Assembly (NCBI RefSeq): GCF_900232995.1
Contig: NZ_OCVX01000005.1
Coordinates: 1 to 64,000, forward strand
Direction of reading: 5' to 3'
DNA: 64,000 bases
Source: Mycobacterium simulans
Lineage (GTDB): Bacteria; Actinomycetota; Actinomycetes; Mycobacteriales; Mycobacteriaceae
Shown here in pieces: positions 33,615-41,374 of this stretch. Every line of letters starts with the position of its first letter. Position 1 is the stretch's first letter. A model generated the notes under the pieces. That model was not told the origin of the DNA. It was given only the letters and a program-made list of their open reading frames with translations, and searched no databases. The position numbers and the translations under genes are program-made.

Positions 33615-34786
33615 CAGTCCCGGGCGGTATCTCACTGGACAACTGGCTGTCGGCGCCGTATTCGCATTGGTCATTCCAGCACGTCGAAGACTTCGTGCCG
33701 ACCGCGGTGATCTCGCGCGGGACCGGGCCGGCCGCGGCGTTGCCCGCGGCCAGCGCTCCGTTGGCCGAGATCCGGGTGACCAGCACTGACGGGTCTGCCA
33801 CCACCGTCGGCGCGGTGATGGCGGCCACCGCTACCGACGGGTGGGCGGTCGCCCACCGCGGTTCGATGGTGGCCGAGGAGTACTTGGACGGCATGGTGTC
33901 CCAGACCCGCCACCTGCTGTTCTCGCTGAGCAAGTCGCTGGTGGCCGCGGTGGTAGGCGCGCTGTACGGGGCCGGTGCGATCGAGCTTGACGCGCCGGTC
34001 ACGGCATACGTTCCCGCTTTGGCGAACTGTGGCTACGACGGTGCGACGGTGCGCCACCTGCTGGACATGCGGTCGGGTATCGCCTTCTCCGAAGATTACG
34101 ACGACCCGGCCGCGCAGATACACGTCCTCGATCAGGCGATCGGCTGGGCACCCAAGAGCCGTCCGGATGTCCGCTCCACGCTGTACGACTTCCTGCTGAC
34201 CCTGCGGCAGAAGTCGGCTCACGGCGGCCCGTTCGAATATCGCTCGTGCGAAACCGATGTACTGGGCTGGATCTGCGAGGCGGCGGGCGGCCAGCGGATG
34301 CCCGAACTGATGTCGGAGCTGCTGTGGCGTCGCATCGGCGCCCAATGCGACGCCACCATCGCCGTAGACGCCGTCGGCACTGGCTTTTTCGACGGCGGCA
34401 TCAACGCGTGCCTTACCGACATGATCCGGTTCGGGTCGCTGTTCTTGCACGACGGTGTCTCATTGACAGGCGAACAGGTGGTGCCGGCGGCGTGGGTCGC
34501 CGACACCCTCAATGGCGGCCCGGACTCGCGTCAGGCATTCGCCGCCAGCCCCGACGACACCGAATTGCCCGGTGGGATGTACCGCAACCAAATGTGGTTC
34601 CCCTACCCGGGCAGCAATGTCGTGTTGTGCCTGGGCATGTGTGGTCAGATGATCTACGTCAACCGCACCACGGAGACGATCGCCGCAAAGTTATCCACCC
34701 AGCCGCACTCTCATGAGCCGCACATGCTGGACACGCTGCGCGCATTCGATGCGGTGGCACACGAACTGGCTGGAATTACTAGGTAA
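33611..34786 (+). CDS. beta-lactamase-fold serine hydrolase, 6-aminohexanoate-dimer-hydrolase (NylB)-like
   Basis: 391 aa, class C beta-lactamase fold. The nucleophile motif is S105-L-S-K108 (FSLSKSL) and the second motif is Y210-R-S, matching serine hydrolases such as NylB and EstB. These cleave amides or esters and are not usually lactamases. The GTG start overlaps the ATP-grasp stop. Pairing an amide-forming ATP-grasp enzyme with an amide hydrolase suggests synthesis and trimming or recycling of one peptide-like compound. No signal peptide is seen. Confidence 0.85.
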   Translation: MTVPGGISLDNWLSAPYSHWSFQHVEDFVPTAVISRGTGPAAALPAASAPLAEIRVTSTDGSATTVGAVMAATATDGWAVAHRGSMVAEEYLDGMVSQTRHLLFSLSKSLVAAVVGALYGAGAIELDAPVTAYVPALANCGYDGATVRHLLDMRSGIAFSEDYDDPAAQIHVLDQAIGWAPKSRPDVRSTLYDFLLTLRQKSAHGGPFEYRSCETDVLGWICEAAGGQRMPELMSELLWRRIGAQCDATIAVDAVGTGFFDGGINACLTDMIRFGSLFLHDGVSLTGEQVVPAAWVADTLNGGPDSRQAFAASPDDTELPGGMYRNQMWFPYPGSNVVLCLGMCGQMIYVNRTTETIAAKLSTQPHSHEPHMLDTLRAFDAVAHELAGITR

Positions 34787-35046
34787 ATGGCCGCCACCTC
34801 GCCCCGCATACCGTCGGCAAGATCGTTGCCGCAGCACTACCCGACGGCTGGACCATGCACACACTTCGGCACCGATTCGCGGCCCGCTCCTACCGCGGCA
34901 CCCGCAACCTCCGCGCCGTGCAACAACTCCTCGGCCACGAGCCGATCGCCACCACCGAGCGATACACAGTCATCGACGACGCCGAGATGCGCGCGGTTGC
35001 GATGGCCGCTACGCTCGTCGAACAGAATTCCAGGGGCCGCTGCTAG
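34787..35046 (+). pseudogene. C-terminal remnant of a tyrosine recombinase (integrase)
   Basis: In frame from the gene junction to TAG at 35046 the sequence reads ..APHTVGKIVAAALPDGW then MHTLRHRFAARSYRGT and LRAVQQLLGHEPIATTERYT. That is the HxLRHR, LLGH and catalytic RYT of a phage-type integrase. The N-terminal domains and first catalytic Arg are missing. It starts right after the serine hydrolase stop, and marks an old integration or deletion boundary at the start of the accessory region. Confidence 0.8.
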
Positions 35047-35058
35047 CGGGCCAGTTTT

Positions 35059-35313
35059 TCAGATGCCGGCGAAATACTTCGAGACTGCGACTGTGCCGTC
35101 GAAGTAGTTCGCGTGGGTGACCTTCACGGTATCCAACGAATCCGAGCCGATCAGCACGATCTCGATCGAGTCGGACTCCTTGATGTGCTCACGTTCTAGC
35201 CGGGCATATTCGGCCATCGCGCTCTTTACATCGGTCCCGAATTCCGTCAGTTTGACTAGCTCAGCGCGGCTGTGATCGAACATGAGCAAGAAGTGATTCA
35301 GCGATGCAGTCAT
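35059..35313 (-). CDS. 84-aa protein coupled to the RelA/SpoT-domain gene (possible antitoxin)
   Basis: Begins MTASLNHFLLMFDHSRAELV and is rich in acidic residues (EYARLEREHIKESDS). No family is recognised. Its ATG overlaps the stop of the alarmone synthetase gene (ATGA), so both are made from one transcript. Small coupled partners of toxSAS synthetases are often neutralising antitoxins. That role is inferred from context only. Confidence 0.65.
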   Translation of the reverse strand: MTASLNHFLLMFDHSRAELVKLTEFGTDVKSAMAEYARLEREHIKESDSIEIVLIGSDSLDTVKVTHANYFDGTVAVSKYFAGI

Positions 35314-36041
35314 CGACGTACTCCTTGCAGGTAGGGTTGCGCGGCCCTTCTCAGTGTATTTACACGATGCAGTAGCTCTGTACCCACAGTTTGGCCATCT
35401 TCTTCAAGCGCCATCGCCTCTGATACCGCTGCGAACCAGTCTCGCACCGGCGCAGGGCCGCCGCCAACTTTGATATCCAACCCGAACCGTGACGTGACAC
35501 TTTCGACTGTGTAAGCCCATTCATGCTGGACCTGCGTGCGGAGCTGCACTTCGATCAGACGACCCTGGTAGCGGACGATTACGTGTACTGCGCGATAGCC
35601 GTCCGGCTTTGGTTTCACGACATAGTCCCTGGTCCGAACGGTGACAGGGTCACCCGCATATCTGGATTGGACGCGCTGGACTTCCTCCAGGCTTCGCAGG
35701 ACGGCACGGCAGCCCCCGATGTCGTGCATCCGACCAAGGTTCATGCCAGGTTCACGACCGAGCTTGTCGATGATGGTGGGAATACGTTTCAGCCGCTGCG
35801 AGACCTCGATATGACCGCAACCCACTGTCTGGACACGGGACCGCAGTCCGTTCGTCGCAGCGCCAAGGGGACGAGCATGCGCCGCGCGCCACGCTTCCAG
35901 CGTGTCCAATGCAGCGAAGATCTGCTCGGGGCCGACCTCCATCCAAGCGGCGACACTGACGACATTCCCGACCACTCGCAACCTGCGTAAGACATCGCCC
36001 GCACGGTTCACCGCGGAGACACTCGGGACAGAAACAGCCAC
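35310..36041 (-). CDS. small alarmone synthetase-like RelA/SpoT-domain protein (toxSAS candidate)
   Basis: 243 aa with a synthetase-only RelA/SpoT domain. Visible are SQRLKRIPTIIDKLGR (substrate loop), MHDIGGCRAVL with D107 (Mg2+), the PKPDGYRAVH Tyr-Arg-His element (149-153) and EVQLRTQVQHEWA with E164. There is no hydrolase, TGS or ACT domain, so the product would not be degraded by the same protein. Stand-alone synthetases in mobile regions, paired with a small gene, include the toxSAS toxins (PhRel of a mycobacteriophage, FaRel, CapRel). The start is a GTG; M34 is an alternative. Confidence 0.82.
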   Translation of the reverse strand: MAVSVPSVSAVNRAGDVLRRLRVVGNVVSVAAWMEVGPEQIFAALDTLEAWRAAHARPLGAATNGLRSRVQTVGCGHIEVSQRLKRIPTIIDKLGREPGMNLGRMHDIGGCRAVLRSLEEVQRVQSRYAGDPVTVRTRDYVVKPKPDGYRAVHVIVRYQGRLIEVQLRTQVQHEWAYTVESVTSRFGLDIKVGGGPAPVRDWFAAVSEAMALEEDGQTVGTELLHRVNTLRRAAQPYLQGVRR

Positions 36042-36178
36042 GTCAGGGAACGCTACCGCCGCCCGGCGACGCGCGATGGAAAGCCGCCCGGCATGCCATA
36101 AGCCGAGCTGAGGTCGCGCCGTCTGCCGGGGCGTGTCTTACACCGGCGATCACCATCCGACACCGGAGTATCGACTTC

Positions 36179-36838
36179 ATGAACAAGCCCCGACCTGTCA
36201 TCGCTGTCCTGATCAGCGGCGGCATATCCGCCATCCCGGTAGTCGGAGGTCCGATACAAACCTTGTTCGACGCCATCGTGGAACGCGTCCGGCATCGCGC
36301 CGAGATCACCGCGCGTGAGATATGCGAGGACGTCGGCTCGGACACCGTTTTGATGCGCATCGATGAGAATCCGGAACTTGAACCGCTGCTCAACCAAGCA
36401 ATCGAGGCGGCCGCACACACCAGCATGGAGGCCAAGCGCCGACTCCTCGCACGGGCTGCTGCTGCCGCATTCGAGGATGACGACAAGGTCGAACCGGCGT
36501 CGCTCATCGTGTCCACGCTGACCAAGCTCGAACCCGTGCATATCCGCGCACTTCGCCGGTTGGCGGAAGCCGCCACGTCCTCACCGGACCAGGACGACGA
36601 TCGGCGAGGCGAGGTGATGAGGGCGGCGAGTGAGGCCGAGGCCGTTCCGGTGCTGGCGGCGCTCATTCAAACCGGGGTCGCGATCGCGACGACAACCGTT
36701 GACGCCGGCGACGGCACGTGGCTGCCAGCAGAGCGGAGCGGCCACATCCTGATCCACGACATCAGCGACTTCGGCCACCGTCTCCTGGCCCACCTCAGGG
36801 CCGCCGACGAAGGGTCCGAGCGCCTTATCCTTCCCTAG
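36179..36838 (+). CDS. hypothetical protein of the accessory region
   Basis: 219 aa. A hydrophobic N-terminal segment (VIAVLISGGISAIPVVGGPIQTLF) could insert in or lie on the membrane; the rest is helical and charged, with a long Ala/Glu-rich central part, and ends DFGHRLLAHLRAADEGSERLILP. No known family is recognised. It is divergent from the RelA/SpoT-domain gene. Confidence 0.65.
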   Translation: MNKPRPVIAVLISGGISAIPVVGGPIQTLFDAIVERVRHRAEITAREICEDVGSDTVLMRIDENPELEPLLNQAIEAAAHTSMEAKRRLLARAAAAAFEDDDKVEPASLIVSTLTKLEPVHIRALRRLAEAATSSPDQDDDRRGEVMRAASEAEAVPVLAALIQTGVAIATTTVDAGDGTWLPAERSGHILIHDISDFGHRLLAHLRAADEGSERLILP

Positions 36839-37085
36839 CGAAAATCGACGACCATCCCATGCCGCGCCCGTGCTCGGCGATCCGCCTCGCCAAATGCATC
36901 TGAATCGCCTGTGTCGCAACGTAATTCGAACGAAATAAGGTTTTGGCCGAAACAATTCGCCTCGCTGGATAAGAAAACTGGCTACCGTTGCCGGAGTTAG
37001 GCTGGGGGGTACACCCATTTCTTTCGGGGCCGCTGACCTGCGCGCCATAGCTGAGGCGCGCAAGTCGCTCGTAGGCGGAGATGTG

Positions 37086-37463
37086 TCAGAACCGCAACTC
37101 GGAGAGGGCGCAGATGTCCGGCGCACTGGTGGTGCGTTGCGGGCCGGGTCGGCACGGGGTGTACCGCTGCCCGAGGTACGCCTCAACCGCGGCGAGCGGG
37201 GTGACCTCGACAGTGGCCCCGTCGTCGTCGTTGAGCGTGAATACGGCGCCACGCTGGGACAGTCGCAGACCGAGCCGGCGGGCCCGCTGGCGAGCGTTGC
37301 GAGCTGGGCTTGCGGCGCTGGCGATCATCAGAGCCGCTTGAGTTCGTCGGGGCCCCGCGGCGCGCGCAGTGCCGTCGAACCACCGAGCCCACCCGGTGCC
37401 GCCGGATTCCCAGTCGAATACTCGCCGGGCATCGGGAGGCGGCGCGATCGCGTGTGTCGTCAT
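37086..37463 (-). CDS. hypothetical protein
   Basis: 125 aa, with ARNARQRARRLGLRLSQRGAVFTLNDDDGATVEVTPLAAVEAYLGQ in the middle. That resembles short actinobacterial mobile-element proteins of unknown function with a GLRLxxRxxxFTLxDxxG strand pattern. It lies just outside the left attachment site of element 1. The flanks (36839-37085 and 37464-37678) show no gene. Confidence 0.55.
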   Translation of the reverse strand: MTTHAIAPPPDARRVFDWESGGTGWARWFDGTARAAGPRRTQAALMIASAASPARNARQRARRLGLRLSQRGAVFTLNDDDGATVEVTPLAAVEAYLGQRYTPCRPGPQRTTSAPDICALSELRF

Positions 37464-37678
37464 GCGGCACAGCTAACAACGCGAATATGCGAAATAGCAA
37501 GTGCTGCAGCCTAAATTGCGCAGCAGCGGCGCACCTGTGCAAAGAACGGCTCTTGTGCTTCGACGCAGTACGGGGTGCACACCCAAGGGCGACGACCCTA
37601 GTATGGCGGATCAAGCACGTACTTGGCCCAACGACGAGGGATGATCCTCAAAAACAACGCTTGAGCAGCAACGATAGC

Positions 37679-37701
37679 TGTGGTCCCGGCTGGGATCGAA
37701 C
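37679..37701. repeat. attachment site (left) of element 1: copy of the tRNA-Val(CAC) 3' end
   Basis: These 23 bp are identical to 50285-50307, which includes the 3' end and T-arm of tRNA-Val(CAC) on the minus strand (begins TGTGGTCCCGGCTGGGATCG). Sequence beyond the repeat diverges at once. It is in direct orientation with the copy at the tRNA and lies ahead of the element's first gene, as expected for attL created by a tRNA-targeting integrase. Confidence 0.88.
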
Positions 37702-37820
37702 TAGATTTATTTGCTGAGACGGTAAGCTGCTGATCAGCGTTATCCCCTTGTATTGCAAGGCTTTTGGCTGGTATCCTAGTAACAACGGACAACAACAAAC
37801 ACCAGCAGTATGCCGTTACG

Positions 37821-37840
37821 GATAGCCCATGGATAGCCCA
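37821..37840. repeat. arm-type repeat near left end of element 1
   Basis: GATAGCCCATGGATAGCCCA, itself a near-tandem repeat of GATAGCCCA, is found identically at 50216-50235 close to the right end. Positions 120 bp inside the left att copy and 50 bp inside the right one fit integrase arm-binding sites. Confidence 0.7.
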
Positions 37841-37930
37841 GCCCTGCAAACTAGCAGCTCAGCACAGTTTCACCGCTGGGAGATTAGCAAACTAGATGGT
37901 TTCAAGTTGTAAGCGAGAGGAAAATACGCC

Positions 37931-38527
37931 ATGTCCGGCACGAAAAGACAACGCATGAACCTCATAGCTGACCAAATCAAGGAGTGTCACGATTGCGACG
38001 GCATGAACGAGCCCGGAAAAACCGAGTCGGCACCCGGCTACGGCTCCGTTGACTCCCCCGTCGCCATCGTTGGCCAGAGTCTGTGCCGTAAGTGCATGGA
38101 GACGAAAATTCCGTTCACGGGTGGCAGTGGTCGCTATATCGATGACGCTCTAAGGATCGCAGGAAAGAACAAAGGCGACATCTTCATTACCAACGTTGTT
38201 CATTGCCACCCGGTCAACGATCAACCATCGCAAGTCGAGTGGATCAACAACTGCCGGCGCTTCCTGCGTGACGAACTAACGATCGTCAAACCGACACTGG
38301 TGATTGGGTTAGGCGATGACGCCGAAGATGAATTGACGAAATTGTATTCATCTAAGGCACAACAACTTTCGTGGCCGTTCGTCCCGCCCCGCCAATTTCA
38401 ACCTGATATCACCTATCTCGTATTCCCCGAACACCCCGGTTCGCTGAGATGGAAGCCTACTGAAGATCGTCAATATTGGTCGCCTAGCTTGGCAAGTGCA
38501 ATCCGTTGGGGTTTCGATGTCCGGTAA
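37931..38527 (+). CDS. uracil-DNA glycosylase superfamily protein, Fe-S type (family 4/5-like)
   Basis: 198 aa. Motif-1 region SPVAIVGQSL, the substrate-pocket PFTGGSGRYIDDALR (about 61-75), NVVHCHPVNDQ and the late FPEHPGS (H168) follow family 4 UDGs. The [4Fe-4S] ligands fit: C19-x2-C22 (CHDC) and C92-x15-C108. It should remove uracil or another damaged base from DNA. It lacks part of the usual GEAPG motif, so its specificity may differ. It is the first gene inside attL of element 1; the integrase start overlaps its 3' end. Confidence 0.78.
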   Translation: MSGTKRQRMNLIADQIKECHDCDGMNEPGKTESAPGYGSVDSPVAIVGQSLCRKCMETKIPFTGGSGRYIDDALRIAGKNKGDIFITNVVHCHPVNDQPSQVEWINNCRRFLRDELTIVKPTLVIGLGDDAEDELTKLYSSKAQQLSWPFVPPRQFQPDITYLVFPEHPGSLRWKPTEDRQYWSPSLASAIRWGFDVR

Positions 38528-39725
38528 GAAAAATCATCGCGGGTGGGGATGGATTAGGAAACGCGCCAGCGGTCGCTACCAGGCGTCCTACATCGGCCCC
38601 GACAACGTGCGGCACTTCGCGCCGGAAACCTTCGCACTCAAGATCGAAGCCGAAGAGTGGCTGACCGCTGAGCGCCGCGATATCCAGAACGCCAAGGCGG
38701 GGTTGCGCTCAGCGATGGCAAGCAACGTATCGACTGAGCTGCAATGGATGAGCCCAGCGCAACGGAGTGCCGTCGCCCACCAAAAATTGAAGTCACAACC
38801 TACGCTCTCCGAATATGCAAAAGACTGGATCGAGCACCGCCAGATCAAAGAAAACACCCGAATCCAGTACCAAGCCAGCTTTGACAAATACATTGCGCCC
38901 AAGCTTGGTTCGATCCTGGTAAGCAATCTGCGACCGACCACGATTCGCGCCTGGTATAGCGGCCTAGACCCAGCGCACCAAAAGACACGCGCCAACGCCT
39001 ACGGATTGCTCAACACGATTTGCAAGACGGCGGTCACAGATGAACTGCTGCAACAGAATCCGTGCAACATCGAACGCGCAACTGTTGTGGAAAACAACCA
39101 CGAAGCCGTCATACCGACGCCAGAGCAACTAGCGATCATCGCAGACAAGATCGAAGCGAAATTTAAAGCGTTGGTACTGATTTCGGCATGGTGCGGCCTG
39201 CGATTCGGCGAAGTAACAGAGCTGCGCCGCAAGGATATCCGTTACGTCAATGCCGACGACACCGCACTACCAGGCATCATCGTGGTTGCTCGCGGCGTAA
39301 GCCATCGCAAAGGTTGCCATCTATCCACGCCGAAAACCCATCGCACGCGCAAGGTGGGAATTCCGCCGCATATCGCGGCTGCAATCCATGAGCATTTGGA
39401 GCGGTTCGCCGAGCCCGAATCTGAGGGTGGCCGGTTGTTTGTGCCGGTTCGTGGTGGCTGTCATGTCATGGATCGCGTTGTGCGACCTGCATTCCGTGAT
39501 GCTTGCGCTGCTGCTGACATCTCAGGAATGCGCCTGCACGATTTGCGTCACTTCGCCGGTACCCAGGTAGCGCGGGTCGGCAACCTCGTGGAGACGATGA
39601 ACCACCTTGGGCACACGACGCAGAGCGCCAGCTTGCGGTATCAGCACATGGTCAGCGGTCGCGACGCCGAGATTGCTTTGGCCCTGTCAGCACTCGCGAC
39701 CAAACCGGCGCTCGTCGTGGACTGA
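38517..39725 (+). CDS. tyrosine recombinase integrase of element 1
   Basis: About 402 aa. An N-terminal AP2-like arm-binding domain (SGRYQASYIGPDNVRHFAPETFALKIEAEEWL) and a core-binding domain precede the catalytic part: Arg in CGLRFGEVTEL, HDLRH, LGHTTQ and the nucleophile in LRYQHM. It resembles phiRv2/L5-class mycobacterial integrases. The ATG at 38517 lies within the last codons of the UDG gene. Its target should be the tRNA-Val(CAC) 3' end, given the 23-bp repeats. Confidence 0.9.
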   Translation: MSGKKNHRGWGWIRKRASGRYQASYIGPDNVRHFAPETFALKIEAEEWLTAERRDIQNAKAGLRSAMASNVSTELQWMSPAQRSAVAHQKLKSQPTLSEYAKDWIEHRQIKENTRIQYQASFDKYIAPKLGSILVSNLRPTTIRAWYSGLDPAHQKTRANAYGLLNTICKTAVTDELLQQNPCNIERATVVENNHEAVIPTPEQLAIIADKIEAKFKALVLISAWCGLRFGEVTELRRKDIRYVNADDTALPGIIVVARGVSHRKGCHLSTPKTHRTRKVGIPPHIAAAIHEHLERFAEPESEGGRLFVPVRGGCHVMDRVVRPAFRDACAAADISGMRLHDLRHFAGTQVARVGNLVETMNHLGHTTQSASLRYQHMVSGRDAEIALALSALATKPALVVD

Positions 39726-40158
39726 GTTCTTGATACCAGTGATGCTGACACTGTTTGCATTCCCGTCCTGACGATGTGAGCCAATGGACATCAAAACACC
39801 CGCAAGCGGGACATTCACAAACTGCCGCGAACGAAGAAAGTTCCTTTTCCTTCTGTTTTATATAGGATGCACGCTGTTTTTTTGCGTCTTTAACAACACG
39901 ACGACCAAGCGTCTGAAGCGCTTCAATGCCTTGGCCAGTTCTAATATATTGTTGAACAATTATGCGCTCGTCTTCCTCCGAAAGTAGCGGCGTAGTCTTA
40001 GCCTGTACTTTTTCTTTCTTTTCTCTCTTCCTCAATCTTTTGTGTTCACTGTGAACAAACGCCCAAATATACTCATCACGAAACCCCCAATCGCGTGTCA
40101 CATCGTCCTTCGATTCCAGATATGCATTTTCGCAAACCTTTCCAGCACGATAGGGCAT
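39652..40158 (-). CDS. zinc-ribbon hypothetical protein of element 1
   Basis: 168 aa, charged and helical, with a C-terminal zinc ribbon (ECPACGCFDVHWLTSSGRECKQCQHHW). It includes RTGQGIEALQTLGRRVVKDAKKQRASYIKQKEKEL. Its 3' end overlaps the convergent integrase by 74 nt, unusually deep. Base composition is more AT-rich than the chromosome, as in the rest of the element. A DNA- or RNA-binding role is plausible from the ribbon alone. Confidence 0.65.
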   Translation of the reverse strand: MPYRAGKVCENAYLESKDDVTRDWGFRDEYIWAFVHSEHKRLRKREKKEKVQAKTTPLLSEEDERIIVQQYIRTGQGIEALQTLGRRVVKDAKKQRASYIKQKEKELSSFAAVCECPACGCFDVHWLTSSGRECKQCQHHWYQELSPRRAPVWSRVLTGPKQSRRRDR

Positions 40159-40238
40159 TGTTGCCCCGGCTTCCGGGGTAGGTGGATCCTAAACCAACCG
40201 ACCGACAAGCCCACAGGCTTGGCAATTAGGTGCACTTA

Positions 40239-40263
40239 CCCGGCTGTTGCAATACCAGCCGGG
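40239..40263 (-). terminator. hairpin downstream of the replication/packaging operon of element 1
   Basis: CCCGGCTG and CAGCCGGG pair perfectly around a 9-nt loop, about 70 nt after the stop of the HGG-motif gene on the minus strand. A second short hairpin (CCCCGG/CCGGGG) lies near 40165. There is no U-tract, but mycobacterial terminators often lack one. Confidence 0.45.
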
Positions 40264-40331
40264 AATATCTCCGTTTATGCAGGTCAAAGCCTTATCGACC
40301 CACTACAGCCCCGATTTGGGCTATGCGCGGG

Positions 40332-41054
40332 CTATCGGCGTGCTGAATTACCTGGTGGCAACGCTCGCTGCTCTTGGCGGGTGCGTTGCGCCGCCTCACG
40401 TCGCAGTCGAGCTATCTCGCTCATGCCGTCTTCCATCGTCATCAGACCGTCACGCGCTGGCGCTGTATCGAACACAGAGGCACGTTCGTCGTCGTCGGGA
40501 GTGATCGGTTGGCTAGCGCCGTACAAATCGCCCATGTCAGCATCATCGAAATCATCAACGATCTCTGCCTCAATGTGGTCGTCGTGAGTAGGAGCCACCA
40601 GGGCGGGGGTGGCATCTGGGATGCCCATTGAACGACGATGCTCGGCACGAGAGCCACCCAAATGCATTGTGAGCTGGATACTTTCAAAGATATCTTCGTA
40701 AGGCTTTGCGGTTAGTTCAACTTCGGCTTTAACGCTTACGCCGCCACGATCTAAAGCATCTCTGATCGCTGCCAGCTTGACCGAATCTGAAACCTTGTCA
40801 TCGGTTGCCATTTTCAGCAGTTCCCGCGCCAGGCGGTCAGCGGCGTTAGCGAGACGAACGCGAGCCGCATTACGAACCTGCTTGGCGGCTCCGCCGTGCG
40901 TGCGGCACACGGTTGACCCAGCGATGGCCCATTTCCGGCACTGTTCACCATTTTTGCGATGTGCCTTGCAACGCTGGTTTGGATGATCTGCCAGTTTGCG
41001 ATCCCAGACGGCGCTCTTCATAGGTTCGTCATTCGATGCGTTCTCACTCATCAT
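40332..41054 (-). CDS. HGG-motif zinc-binding phage protein, small-terminase-like
   Basis: 240 aa. Residues about 29-60 read CKAHRKNGEQCRKWAIAGSTVCRTHGGAAKQVRN, a Cys3-His cluster ending THGG. I associate this with actinophage DNA-packaging (small terminase-type) proteins, but this is memory and not a search. The middle is helical and the acidic C-terminus is likely flexible. The ATG overlaps the upstream frame's stop, putting it third behind primase and the repeat-encoded protein. Confidence 0.65.
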   Translation of the reverse strand: MMSENASNDEPMKSAVWDRKLADHPNQRCKAHRKNGEQCRKWAIAGSTVCRTHGGAAKQVRNAARVRLANAADRLARELLKMATDDKVSDSVKLAAIRDALDRGGVSVKAEVELTAKPYEDIFESIQLTMHLGGSRAEHRRSMGIPDATPALVAPTHDDHIEAEIVDDFDDADMGDLYGASQPITPDDDERASVFDTAPARDGLMTMEDGMSEIARLRREAAQRTRQEQRALPPGNSARR

Positions 41055-41374
41055 CGTTTCCTAACTTTGCGTCCCGAAGTTTGCTGAGCGGCGGTTCCGC
41101 GTCGGTTCCCGAGTCGGGAACCGTCAAGCGGCATGAACAGGCCATATCCGCAGGTGAAGGCCGTTTTCCCTACGGTTCCCGTTTTCGGTTCCCTTATAGA
41201 GAGGGAACCGGGGAACCGCAGAGGGTCGCTGACGCTCCCTCTACGGTGGTCCCACACTGCGAGGTTCCCATAGTTCCCGGTAGTGGGAACCGCTCTAGCT
41301 GCGAAAATGCAATCGGAGTTCCCGCGGTTCCCGGTGTTGGGAACCGACCACCAGGCCGGGCGCACTCCGATCAC
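41051..41374 (-). CDS. 107-aa frame encoded across the GGTTCCC repeat array
   Basis: Starts with a GTG overlapping the primase stop (GTGA) and ends overlapping the next ATG, the pattern of a real operon gene. The DNA repeats give repeated TGNRGN/TGNYGN-like peptides. It may be a true protein, or an open frame kept by the repeat units and the need for translational coupling. Confidence 0.45.
   Translation of the reverse strand: MIGVRPAWWSVPNTGNRGNSDCIFAARAVPTTGNYGNLAVWDHRRGSVSDPLRFPGSLSIREPKTGTVGKTAFTCGYGLFMPLDGSRLGNRRGTAAQQTSGRKVRKR
41104..41345. repeat. array of GGTTCCC / GGGAACC heptamers, iteron-like
   Basis: Five GGTTCCC (41104, 41174, 41187, 41263, 41326) and five GGGAACC (41116, 41203, 41211, 41285, 41339) lie within 242 bp. 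They form nested dyads with loops of 5, 9-23, 15 and 6 bp. The array lies right after the primase/helicase gene, so a replication origin of the element or an operator is likely. Confidence 0.75.

Noticed and set aside
34787..35120. Alternative plus frames over the integrase remnant
   Set aside because: Only one frame contains the HxLRHR, LLGH and RYT motifs; the others are shadows.
36043..36666. Minus-strand frames opposite the 219-aa hypothetical gene
   Set aside because: Arg/Ser-rich or His/Asp-rich shadow sequence; the plus frame has better amino-acid composition and start context.
41104..41345. GGTTCCC/GGGAACC array as a CRISPR
   Set aside because: Heptamers in both orientations with irregular spacing, no 25-37-bp repeats and no cas genes.
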